Below are positions 25,053 to 36,728 of a stretch of DNA of 64,000 nt, in pieces (positions within the stretch are counted from its first letter, which is position 1; every line of letters begins with the position of its first letter). The position numbers were made by a program, and so were the translations under genes. The stretch spans positions 11,225,433 to 11,289,432 of the forward strand of contig CM026433.1 in NCBI GenBank assembly GCA_014871385.1, read 5' to 3'. A model generated the notes under the pieces. That model was not told the DNA's origin. It saw only the letters and a program-made list of their open reading frames with translations, and did not search any database. The DNA is from Ceratodon purpureus (taxonomy: Eukaryota > Streptophyta > Bryopsida > Pseudoditrichales > Ditrichaceae).

Positions 25053-26900
25053 CTGTTACAAAACGCAACCGACCACCCGCCCGCACCCAGTTCCACAACC
25101 CGGCTCTTTCATAAGAGAGAGGTTCTCACAACATGCTCTAAATGCCAATTGGGCTCTTAACTCAGCATTTGAAAAGCAGGAAATCCTCTTCAGGAGAAGT
25201 TTCTAATCCAGGACATTCAGTTCTTTTAATGATTCACAGCTTGCGTGAGCAACCAAAGTCACTCCAGTTGAGAGCAGAAAATGTTTCTCATTCGAGTTTT
25301 GAATAAAAAAGTAGCATTAGTGCAGAAATACACTGAGAAATCAACCGAGCTGCAAAAGGGAAGGTTGCCTGAAGCGAAACACGCACCCCATACATGCAGT
25401 CCTATGGCCCCCTTTGTGAGGTGGTGAAGGTGCTGATGAGCATTTGGACAACGAAGAATCAGCTCCTTCGTATGAAACGATCCAAACAGCCCTGCATCAC
25501 TGTATCGCGCTCACCAGTTTGCATCCCTCACGCCCTTGTAGCGCCCACCTGCATGAGCAAACAATAACACTACCATAAGCTGATTGCAATCAATCCATAA
25601 GTCCCACACCACAATGTCCAAACGCTCACAACCTAATGACCCAAACGCCAATCAACATGACCTCCACCAATACCAATCTCTCTGGAGAAAGCAAAACCTT
25701 CCAGATATCTGCAAATGCCATTCCTTGCTATCGATTGACATCGCCAGCATCTCCCTAACCAAAATGTTGGCAGATAGAAAGCACTAGGTCATGTCCACTA
25801 TTGCCAAGTCAAGAATGGCTTTCTCTATCGACTGAAGCTAAGGACTCTCTGTGCAAGCACCTACAGCCATGGAGTGGCGATGGAGCATCGATTGCATGCA
25901 ACTCTTCAGCAATTCATTGCCATGCCAACCAACCACACCCCACACACACCCTACCACCAGGTTCTCCACTCCAACGCAGCGTTGGAGCCATTGCCGGACC
26001 AAACAACAACAGACCACAAACACTCCACACACGCTCCTCCTTCAAGCTCTAGGTATTGCGCTACTGTTAACCATTTCCACCACTAGATCATGAAACCGAT
26101 TCTAGCACCCCTCACTTCCTCCTCCTCCTCCACAACGACAACCAAAAGGATGACCTCTCCCAAACTAACAGCCTAATCTCCTAAACCGAAAACTACACTC
26201 TGGAAGACGATATCAAGCTCATTAAGACTAAGAAGAGAAGCCTACAAGCTCATCCAAACCCCGCACCCACTGTCTACCCCCCCACCACCACCGTTTCGAC
26301 ACAGACACGAACGAAACCCCAGCAGCAACCTTGCAAGACTCTAACCCAAAAACCCTCCCAAACCAAACCAAACGAAACGAAACCCCACCTCTGGCTCAGC
26401 TCCAAACACAGACACACACACCAACAAGCGGAAAAGCTTGCACTTCCTCTGCAAACAACCCAAAAGTTGAGCCATAAAGCTACGAGAAGAGACTCTACCT
26501 AACGTTCAACGGGAGCAAACTCACCACCACAAGACGTGGACCGCGTCAGTCAGCAATAACGTAGCTGCTGTAGCTTCAGATTCGATGACTTAGCCTTGCA
26601 AGTTTGGCTCTGCGCAAGCCCAAGTGAGCCTTGGAAGCGAAACTTGAGAGAGAGCAGCCTTGAGATGAGAGTTTCGTGGGATGAGTAGCTTAGCAAGGAC
26701 GTAGAGCAGAGATGCGGGAGGGGCAAAACGGGGAGAGGAGTTCCAGGAAAGGTGGCAGGGGAGCAAGCGAGCGAGGTGTCAGGAGAGTCGAGAGTGCCAA
26801 TTTCAGACGCACCAGCACCAGCACCAGGGCATCTCCATAGCTGGCAAAAACCTGCGAGAAACGAAAATAATAATCTAAAAAAAGGCTGCCTTTTCCCGAT
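25053..26900 (-). other. Probable 5' exons and introns of the DUF4050 gene
   Basis: Splice-like signals on the minus strand mark candidate exons at 26851-26525 (TTTCTCGCAG acceptor, GTGAGT donor) and 25548-25515 (CTCATGCAG acceptor, GTGAGC donor). No in-frame ATG was found in either, so they may be untranslated or the start may lie elsewhere. Plus-strand frames at 25801-26093 are C-rich and unconvincing. Confidence 0.4.
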
Positions 26901-27745
26901 CACTATCACTCCTGGAAACCTGCCACTGCTCCCCGAAACTCGCAACCTGGGAGGAGGAACCAGTCGAGTCCAGCTCCTTCCCCTCCATAAGAGAGATCAC
27001 GATGATGTCCCTGGATGTCGTCCGGATGTCAGGAGGGTAAAACTCCCCATGCTTGTGCCATGGTAGTATCAGTATCAGAATTAGTATTACCTTGAGTGAT
27101 TGTTTTGTTTTTGCTTTGTTTTTGTGTTGTTTTTTTTTTCCGGAGGGAGTGACGGACTGTTTCATGGGCCCCAACTTGGGAAGGTGAAGTTAGCTTGTGA
27201 GTGTGCCAGGAGGAGAGGAGAGGAGTTGAGAGGAGAGGAGGATTTTCTGCTCTTCTTCTTCCAGGATTTGTTGCTCTCAGGGTCCAGGGTTCAGGGTTGG
27301 CTCGTCTCTTCCGGAGCCTGGAATCTGAATCTCCCCCCCGCATCTGAATCTGAATCTCCTCCCTCCAGGTATGAATCTCCCTCTTGCATTGCGCTGGATC
27401 ACCCCCCCTCCCTCCTTTCTCCCCTCTTTTGCAAACCTCGCAGAGTTCGTGAAGTTTGCAGAGTTCGTGAAGTTTGTGAAGTTTGCAGAGTTTGTGAAAT
27501 TTGTGGAGTTTGTGAGGTTTGGGGGAGTTTGCAGAGTTTGTGGAGTTTCCAATTGCGTTTCCTGTTCGTAGTTTGAGTCGTCTTTGAGGTCGGTTTGTTG
27601 GGTTGATTGTTGGGTTGGTTGAAGGGTTCGTCAGCGATTGTTGAGAGCGGGATTGAGGAGATGGTTTCGTGAGTTTTTCTGTTCTGGGGTTTAGTTGTGG
27701 GTCTGTGAGTGTCGGTTTCTGGAGGGTGTTTGTTTGTTTGTTGCG
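26901..27745. promoter_or_regulatory. Shared upstream region and 5'UTR of divergent genes
   Basis: The DUF4050 gene (minus) and the phosphatase gene (plus) diverge from this interval. It is G/T-rich on the plus strand from 27180 onward, with GAGGA clusters at 27203-27243 and a minisatellite at 27436-27550 that probably falls in the phosphatase leader. No TATA box stands out. Confidence 0.45.
27436..27550 (+). repeat. 9/18-bp purine-rich minisatellite in a 5' leader
   Basis: Units such as GCAGAGTTCGTGAAGTTT and shorter GTGAAGTTT forms are repeated about twelve 9-bp times with base changes. The block ends about 200 bases before the phosphatase start codon. Confidence 0.85.
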
Positions 27746-29906
27746 ATGGATGCGAAGCGAGGTGATTACTGTTGTTGCGTAAGTTCTTTCTCTCAGCTTG
27801 TGGTGGGTGGGTGGGTGGCTTTGGTATCAGGTTTAGGTGTAACGTGAGACTGGTTATTTGCTTGATTTTTGTGCTTTTTGTAGGATTGTAGACGCCGTGA
27901 TGTTTTTTCCTGTTTCGAGGTTTATGGTTTCTTTGCCCAGAGTTGCGGTTTAGTGTTAGTTTAGCAGCCAAGTGAAGGGATCCTTCTCATATCGTTTCTG
28001 CATCGTTTTCTTTTACTGTTGTGGGATTTTCTTGCAATCGAGGGGTTGCTTGCTTCTCTCGCCGACACGGAGTGCGTTTGCTCCTGAAAATTTTGCATTC
28101 ATAGAGATTATTCCCTCTCTTCCAAACCTCTTTCTATAAAAATTGGTTCGGAAATTTCTGCATCTTCCTGTTCATCTTTCTTTTCTTTGCATTCATCTAG
28201 ATTGTTCTTGAGTGTTTAGAAGACGATGTGCATCATTTGGCTGCCCAAACTCTCAATCAAACCTTTGCCGAGTTGGCATGAATTCTTATCTCTTGTCAGT
28301 GTGGTCTTTCTTTCACCGTATTGTAGAGATCCTCTCCTATCTCCTTGGTGAACTCGTACGTTTTGTTTTTTCAGGCCACGTCTCTACCTACCTTACTGGA
28401 TTTTCTTCGATGGGTACCATTCTGTTAGCTCTGGGTCTGTACTGCCAAGGGCACAAACTTTTCAGAAGTAACCATAGCACATCGTGGGCACAGTGGTGGA
28501 GTTTTCTATAAAGAATGGAAAAAACAATGGCAATAAATGAATTGTAGTTGATCTGGTTGTGGCACCCTAAAGCCTACATTTAACCTCCTTTGACCATTTC
28601 TTAATAATATATTAATGCAGGTGGTGCGCAGGACAAATATGTCGTACTTTGTGCCGCCGTGCAATTATGGGATGGTGGAGTATGATTTGAGCCGCTCGGG
28701 CCAGTGTCACCAGCTCAACTTCCCATTCCTTGAGCGACACAATCTCAAGACCGTCATCTACTTATCCTACGATGAGCCTTCTCAGCCATTGTGAGTTGAT
28801 GCTTGTGCAGCCATCATGTCTTTGATGCTTATTCCTGTTTGATATTGTGAAATCATTTTTTACAGCCTAGTACAGCAGCCTGATTTGTCCCTTGAACTTT
28901 CTTTGAGAGAGATGCTATGGACACATGTGTATGTTGTCGTATTCTTATGTTTTTATCTGCACTGGCTGCAGTTTAAGTTTCTTGGAGGATCAAGGCATTG
29001 ATCTGATCCGGCCTTCACCAGAGCTTGCGGAGCTTCACAGTCAAGCGAGTTCTATGTCTGAAGCGGAAGTCCTTTCTGCCTTGCAGGTTAGCATCTTCGG
29101 AGCATTCTTCTCTTGTTGTGATAGACTTTTTCTTTTCCTTTTCTGTGAGACGATGGACCTTTATGGAAATTTAGAAGTATTGATGTATACCAAAATACTT
29201 AAAAACTATTCTCATTTCTTGTCTGCGCAGGTGATTTTGTCATCGCAATACTACCCTCTCCACGTAATGTGCAACTTTGGTCACCACCGCACAGGTAATA
29301 ATGTGTTATGCTTTAAGATGTCCACAGAAGGAATTTTAATGTTTTTGTTTCGTGGTGTTGAGCACAGAATTGTGTCGCACAAGTTTGAGAGTTGAAGGTT
29401 TCAAGGGCAGATAAACTGAGGCGATGATGATGAACTAGTTTCTGACCTTATCAGACGCTTAACTACAAATTCATTGAGGTTCAGTAACTATTGAAGTAGT
29501 CTGTGGAATTTTACTTCAAGACAATATTCCAAGCAACCTCTCTGTTGTCAATCGTCTTGCAGGTACGGTGATAGGCTGCTTGAGAAAGCTTCAAGGGTGG
29601 AACTTGACGGCCATTTTCGAGGAGTACAGACGGTATGCCGGCAGCAAGGTCCGCTTCCTCAATGAACAGGTATTGTTCCATTCCTTTGTCGATTTCTTCC
29701 TTCGACAGTTGGCAACCAACGACTGTCCTGAATAACTCGAATACCGTGGTTGCAGTTTACCACCAATAACTTCTTTGCTTTTGAACATGTCAAGCTATAT
29801 ATTCCTGGACTAAATTTGATACATTCCTGTGAAATGATTGCAGTTTATTGAGCTCTTCGATACAGATCTTGTTCGTATCCCTGTGGATCACCCAAATTGG
29901 TTGTAA
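27746..29906 (+). CDS. Atypical dual-specificity phosphatase, OCA2/SIW14 type
   Basis: Six exons (27746-27778, 28621-28790, 28972-29086, 29231-29294, 29563-29669, 29844-29906) join in phase to 183 residues. After a short Cys-bearing start (MDAKRGDYCCC), the domain opens with YFVPPCNYGMVEYDLSRSGQ and NFPFLERHNLKTVIYLS, typical of plant and fungal atypical DSPs. The active-site P-loop HVMCNFGHHRTG gives nucleophile Cys120 and Arg126 (CX5R). GWNLTAIFEEYRRYAGSKVR and FLNEQFIELFD close the fold. The P-loop resembles yeast Oca2 more than the usual plant PFA-DSP loop (CKRGKHRTG). Related enzymes hydrolyse inositol pyrophosphates, so that is the likely substrate class, but it is not shown here. The small first exon could be dropped in favour of Met at 28639. 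I keep it because its donor and phase fit. Confidence 0.88.
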
Positions 29907-31359
29907 TGGACTACGTTAATTTTTTAATGAAGGCCAGAGTGATACTCGACGACTAGTTCTTAAACATCCGCTGCTAATAGCTGGTAAGAAATTCCCAACC
30001 CGTGCAGTGGTGGTAATCACCTGCTGATGGAATGTTTCCGAGCCATATTAGTTCTCATTAAGAAAATATGAAATTAAAATATCAGGTCAGTCCCAGCGTA
30101 TCAGTTTGAATAAATATTACTGACCTTAACCTTTGTCACTCCACGCAGGCTTCCCGAGTTGCAGCATTTCCCTTGTACAGGCTCTGCCTTCCACGTCAAT
30201 GGCTGGGCACATTCAGATATATTCCTCCCAGGAGCACAGAAATTCAAAACTAGGTTTTACGTGTCTCACTTTTTACAAAAAGATAACAGTACACTAGTCT
30301 TATACTCAACTGTTCCTCTCTTTCAATCACCCACTTTTGCAATAAATCCTACCAATCTATCTCTGATTTCTCATAGCCTCTGCAGTGCATCATACACCCC
30401 ATGTGCAACTTTCCAGCAACTCATGATGTACAATAATTGATCTTCTCTCTCTCTCTGCAACCCCGGTACTCTTCCTGAAACATTCACTGCACACTAACGC
30501 TTCAAACATTTACCGAAACTGCCATCAAATTGCTTCCATTCGCGATTCCCTCAATTTCCAACTTCATTTTAAACCATAAATCTTCTGATCACTAACCTAA
30601 AGATTACCATCTTCCGGATTGAAAAACTTACCACTAATTATTCAATCAGATGCTCCGAATATCTCCCAGTCTGAAATTCCTTGTTTCAAATCGTATGACA
30701 TGATTCAGGTTTCATGTTCAGATACACGTCTCATGTCAGGATTCATGTTTCCTATTTCATGTTCCATGTTTCACATCCCAACCACAACACTCCAACATCA
30801 CCTCTCAAGATGAAAAACTCTTGTAAATGCACCGCAGAACAATCAAAACACAAGCGAATGAATCTCTTTACAGATTTCGCTTGCGACACACGCGCTGTAC
30901 TGAACCAAAGTGCCGCAAAGATTCCGCATCATCAAAATGCTCCTGATTTAACCCAAATGCATTACAAGACTCCCATACCACCTTCCTTTACAATCAAACC
31001 AGATGTACTCACCGATCCGCATCACGCAAGGTGCATGTGGGAGCAGCTTGATCGGTGGTTAACATGGCAACGAAAACATGAGCAATGAGCATCCACATGG
31101 CAGCATGAGACCATAACTTAGACGGCACTTGAAACAGATTTGGAGAGCTTTGGCGGATGATGGAGATGACGCCGGGCCCGCAAAGCACCTGCGGAGTCTG
31201 GATTCCCGGAATCGTTTCATGCCCTGCCATGGCTTAAGTTAAGGTTAGTTGAACCCATTTCCATGCCTCACAGAATGCGTTGCGCAGGAGCCCATGTGAA
31301 GTGTGGGGAACACATGTGAAGTGTAAGCCCAAGCTGGAGGGAGGGAGAGATTTTGAGCG
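29907..31359. other. Intergenic region
   Basis: The 3' flank of the phosphatase gene and the upstream region of the galactosyltransferase lie here. Short frames (for example 30714-31088) have no domain resemblance. A CT run lies at about 30444-30455. Confidence 0.5.
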
Positions 31360-34300
31360 ATGAGGTCCAACCGGGCGGCTGCTGCGATGCAGCCCAAGAA
31401 CGACAGCATGACGAGCGTCATCATGCTCATGGTCACTCTCTTCTCCTGCTCCTACATTGCTGGCAGGTGCGCATCGCCAGGCTCATCCTTTCTCATTTGC
31501 TATCTGCGCAGTCATTCTCAGAATCTGCGTCTGTTCTTCCACTACACTGTGATGTGTTTCGTTCTGTGTTTTCATTGATCGGTTGGAAATGGGATTTTGG
31601 GGTAAGTTTCGTTGCTCGGGTGTGGTAGTGCTTGAGCTTGAGCTTGAGATTGAGCTTGAGATTGAGGATTGGATCGTTTCTGTCAGTGCATTGGGAGGTG
31701 TTGAGAATTGAAGATTATGTGCATTTTGCGTTTTGGGAGATGGAGGGTTTTGGTAGAGGAATCAGGGTGGGATGCAAGGGTGATGGTGTTAGGGCGCATG
31801 GCTAGGTCTTCTGGGTTCTGGAAGGGAGAGTTTGTTTTGGATTTCATGCTTCTACTTTCTTCTTCATGGTGGGCTCATCACATTGTGAACCGCGTTGGAG
31901 AATATTAGGGTTTTGGTTACTGTTGATGATTTTTCCTCTAGATCTAGTTGGGGATTTTGGGTCGGGTGGGTCGCTTCAAGCAGTTCGGGATCCGTTCTCT
32001 AACAATGCACTGTGACGTTCGTGTTTGAGGGTGACTTTCACGAGTGCATATTAATGTTAACAGATTGCTTCCTGGTGTACTTGAACTAGTGTATGTTTAA
32101 TAGCATGTTATTACTGATCAGCGGCGTTTAGTATTTAAGGAAATGAAGTTCATGACTATGCTGTGAGGGAATTAGATTTGATGATAATGAATTTGTTCTG
32201 CTTCCAAGGTCTGCTCACAGTTTTGTTTCCGTCAGGGGAGATTTTCTAGGTTTAATCTGGTGATCAGGTTTAGCGCTTGTGATAGGATTGAATTACCGAG
32301 GCTTTCATGTCTTCACTACTTATATTTGAGTACTCCCATGGCATGCATGATTTCCGGCAATCGATTTTGGGTTTAATAAGCAGTTTTTTTGTCAAGGGTT
32401 TTAGGACTTGGTGTCATCTTGAGTTTGACATCAATGAAATGTAGACGCTAGAATGTGCAACTTGCAGTCTGGAGGTCTGTCCTTTGACACTTTGAAATGT
32501 GGTGTTTCAGGCTGTGGCAGGATGCTGAAATACGGTCCCAGCTGATTAGTATTGACCCAAGTATTAGATATCAGGTTCCTTCCCAAACTGTATCTGGATT
32601 CTCATAACTTGTTTTTATCTTGGCAGTTGTGTTCCCATGAAGGGCAGAGTCTGACTCTTTCAAGAAATTCTTTCAATTTTGGTTCTGCACGGTATTTTAA
32701 ATTTTTGATATGTTTTTTTCTCATTGCAGGATAAAGACTCCGTTTCAGTTGACGAAACACTGAGGTTGATAGACTGCAAGTAAGGATTGCTTTGCCAGGT
32801 CAAATTGTACTAGGTTGAAAGCTCAAGCAGTGGTTTGGTCTGAATTATTGAGTGTATTGTAGCATGAGAAATTTCTTGTCCAGAGTAGAGAGAAGCACAA
32901 CACGCAGGTTGTCAAGACCTGGGATCTATGGCTGTGGACTTATTGAAGTTATCATTTTACAGAGAACAACAGAAGAAACTCGCAAATGCAGAACTGGAGC
33001 TTACTGCAGCGAAGAATCAAGGCTATAAACCCATGAACAAAACTATCGTGGAAGGCCACAGAAGTGTAGTCGTGGGCATCTTCACTAGTTTTAGTGGTCG
33101 GTCTCGGCGTACGTCCTCCCGCAAGAATTGGATACCCACTGGTAGATATTTCTTTACCAATTCACTTTTTGTTTTGAGATTACACAGTTTGAGACTCTTC
33201 CGCTGTTACTTCGAGATAAGATGGATATGTACTTTCATATCTTACAATGAAGAGGGTGTGCCAGGAACTGTGAAGTACTGCTTTGACCAAACATTACATT
33301 CTGTATGAAACATAGGAAACTTGTAATGGTTCATTTTATGTGGTAATATTTTGTTCCTTTTGTTCGCAGTTTGACGTGACATGTGCAGTTCTTCTTAGCT
33401 TTTGCCTGTGGTTACAGGTACCGCATTAAAGGAACTTGAAAGTGACAAGGGTATTATCATTCGCTATGTTATCGGACGCAGGTTCGTTTTTGTGCCTTTT
33501 TGTGACGAGAATGGGTTCTTCTGCCTTTTTATTCTGTAGATGAGATGCACCGAATTCTTTGATGACAGGATATGTTAAGGCTGTTTAGTTTTATTTCTTT
33601 CTGGCCCCATCGTGATGGTATGAGAATTCTAACCTTGGATTGGATACAGCTTAAACAGAGGAGATATGCTGGACAAACAGATTGATCGAGAAAACGAAGA
33701 AACAGAAGACTTCCTAATCCTGGTATTTTATATCTAGCTGTTTTCTTATATTCCACTCCTATTTATATGTGTTATCCTTCTTGTCAAACTTCTTCCTTCT
33801 TCGAAATCCAGAATACAAGTTGCATTTAAATTCTTTTTCCTGGTATTACAGTTTAGCTTAGTAGTGCTCACATATTTAGTATTGACGAGTACTGCTGGTT
33901 TAATTAGCTGTTGGGACCAATTCTGACAGTAATGCGTTTCTGCAGGAGGATCATGTGGAAAGTGAAGATAACTTGACGCAGAAATCTAGGCTCTTTTTTA
34001 ACAAAGCGGTCAATACTTGGGACGCAGATTTCTATGTGAAGATGGATGATAATGTTGGTCTGAATATAGGTGAGATGATTCATTTTTATTGATTTACATT
34101 TATTTTGACAAAAGAGAGCTCGTTTCTAAAGCTCTCTAGGAATTCTCATTTAAACCCCTCTTGCATCTGATGTGGCAAAAACTTGTAGTGATATTGCATT
34201 CTTATTACTTTGTCGTTCCTATGCCGTTCTTTGTTTATTGCACTTAAATAACTTTTCGTGTTTATAAACACCCGTTGTATGAATGTTGGCATAGAGCAGA

Positions 34301-35806
34301 TATGATGGGAAGCATGCTTTCTAGTCACCGAGACAAGCCCAGGGTGTATGTGGGTTGCATGAAATCTGGGACGGTAATCAATGACCCGTAAGTTTCGCAG
34401 AACGTACTACCTATTTGAGAAAATTTAATTGTTACTGATCATTGTTATTAGTCATCTTTCTCTCGACTCCGGATCAATTACCTTTTAGATGTCGAGTGAT
34501 TTACTAGCCAACGTAATCTGGCTTTTTAGGGACCGCTCTTGTTTCAAATTTTTGGAATTCTTAACTAGACTTGGTGCAATTAGGGCATTTTCTATGTTTT
34601 CTAATGTTAATCGTTTGGAAGCTTTGCTTGTTGAGAATCCTTCTTGACGGTAACTGTGATTCAGGAACGCTCAATGGTATGAGCCTGACTGGTGGAAGTT
34701 TGGAGAAGAAAAGTCAGAGTAAGTATGGATTGCTCCAGTTCAATACAAAAGTTTCTTGTATCTTTTCAGTGGTGTGGTTTTGCGAGTCACATGCTTGTCC
34801 TGTCACCTATATATATCCCCATTGCAATAGAGATCGGGACCTATTTGGATGTCTCGGATGTCTGTAGTCATCATGTATATCTGTTTCTAAGGGATAACAG
34901 GTCGTTTTCGCATTAGGAGTACAATGCTACGGTGACTTTTTAAACATTGTACTACTTAGGAAACAGTCATTAGCATGAACGTAGGATCCAAAAAGCCTAA
35001 GCATAGGATCAAATATAGCCTAAGCATAGCCTTAGCATAGCATTTCCCTACACACATGAACACGTTATCCCACTTGTGACCGGCACGGCTCCTACTGGTA
35101 ACATGATAATGCTTCTATTATCCCTTTGAAGTTGTAGACTATGTATGCATATGTACATTTTTTTAAGGTTGTTCAGTGTTCAAGTACACTAAGTTACATC
35201 AACTTGTGAACCAGATACAACCGACATGCTGCTGGTCAAGTTTATGGCCTTTCGAGATCATTGGCCATGTACATCTCAATTAATAGGTAGGTGTTGATGA
35301 GTTCAAATGTCGTTTTCCTTTTACGCTACTTTCGTACTTGCATGTATTCTGCCATTATGCTTTCTGTAGTGAAGATTCTCTTGGTTAACATGTGAAGCTT
35401 TTCTTGCAGTGCCTACCTTAAAGAGTACAAGAACGAGGATGTAGCAGTTGGAACTTGGATACTAGGCTTGGATACAGAGCACATTGATGACCGGAACCTC
35501 TGCTGTTCTCCAAACGCTGGTCTTTTCCTCATCCTATCCTTCTTTTTTATAGTACTTTGATTTCTGGCTACTTTATTACATTGTAGTATACTTTTTGATA
35601 ATTGGGATGCAGTACCGTGTAATAATCAGGAATTAGAGCTGGATGGTAGGATTTCAACAAAGTTGCAAATCGGAATTGAAGCAATTGAATTGTTGGATGT
35701 TCGTTTCAGTTCTTTAAATGCGTGTTCCTGACTTTATTCTAATTCTGCTTCCTTTCGACTTGGAGTCTGGTTAATGCTTACAGGTGCCGTCTGCTGGCTT
35801 GAATAA
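31360..35806 (+). CDS. HPGT: Beta-1,3-galactosyltransferase, GT31, hydroxyproline O-galactosyltransferase-like
   Basis: Twelve exons fit in phase: 31360-31466, 32511-32574, 32730-32779, 32963-33141, 33418-33481, 33650-33722, 33946-34069, 34300-34387, 34665-34718, 35215-35286, 35410-35519 and 35784-35806. They encode 335 residues, close to the family's 340 or so. A signal anchor lies at about residues 18-35 ([18 protein letters not shown]), so it is a Golgi type II protein. RLWQDAE, the [15 protein letters not shown] coiled stem, [21 protein letters not shown] and the DxD-like KMDDNV (Asp213-Asp214) are family marks. So are [18 protein letters not shown] and, near the end, [11 protein letters not shown] and NLCCSPN. 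Plant HPGTs add the first galactose to hydroxyproline of arabinogalactan proteins. A further intron (donor 35809, acceptor near 36033) would lie in the 3'UTR. Confidence 0.93.
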
Positions 35807-36728
35807 TGGTGAGTTTTGCTCCATGACTTGGTCTTATCGCCGTGATCCAGACTGTTAGCTGTAACGATTTCTACTCTTCATGCTATCATCAACTATATAG
35901 TAAATCTAGGTCAGAAGAAAATTAACTAGGCTGCTTCGGTATACATAACGAACGATTACTGTTTCATATTCTCATGACGTATGTAGGTTCCGCGTGGCGA
36001 TAGTAACCTTTTCTTTTTCTTATTGTATTGCAGAGGAGTGATGAGGTCTGAAGGCCCCAGACAGGAAATGCAGCTGAATGGCATGGTTCTCTGGGGACCA
36101 TTCGAGGATTTGGGTGGCAATCCCAGAAGCTGGATGGTTGAGTTGAGTATTTTTGGGTGGTCAAGATTCCTCCCAGGCAGTCTGCTATGTGTACAATTTG
36201 TATTTTTAAAAGCCCAATTTTGATTTGAGTTACAAATCCTTTCCCAGAAGCTTACTGTATCTTTTCCATCTTGGTTCTTGAGTCACCACAAAGTGAATTT
36301 CTTGTAGGACATGTAAACTCATATTCCATGTGTCACACTTGGTGAATAGATGCTGACATTAAATATTTATGTAACAGAGGACACATGATAGAGTCATCCT
36401 GGCTCGGTATATTGTGGCATAATATAATCTGATGGGCTCAAAGTAAGTAATTTTCACAAGATTCAAGGAATTGTCACACATAGTATTTGTAAAGTTACAA
36501 TCCAACTTCCTGGAATTCTAATTTATTAAATCATTTTTACTCAAATATGTATTATTGCCACCAAGTATGTGTTGATGATGGTAAAGGTCGAGGAGAGTTA
36601 TTTGCTTCGTCAACAAATGAAATGATGATCCTTTGACCAACATACAAATTTTGTAGTCCCTAATATTGCAAGATTTCATGTAAAATTAAAGACAAGTATA
36701 ATAGAAAATTGATTTATATAAAACTTCA
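35807..36728. other. Galactosyltransferase 3' flank
   Basis: This probably contains a 3'UTR intron from about 35809 to an AG at 36033, then AT-rich spacer. No gene seen. Confidence 0.45.

Noticed and set aside
24836-25114. Plus-strand frame with VLELDALTTVVYEDQVDQ
   Set aside because: It is antisense to the DUF4050 exon at 25052-24800, whose protein matches the family start and splices in phase.
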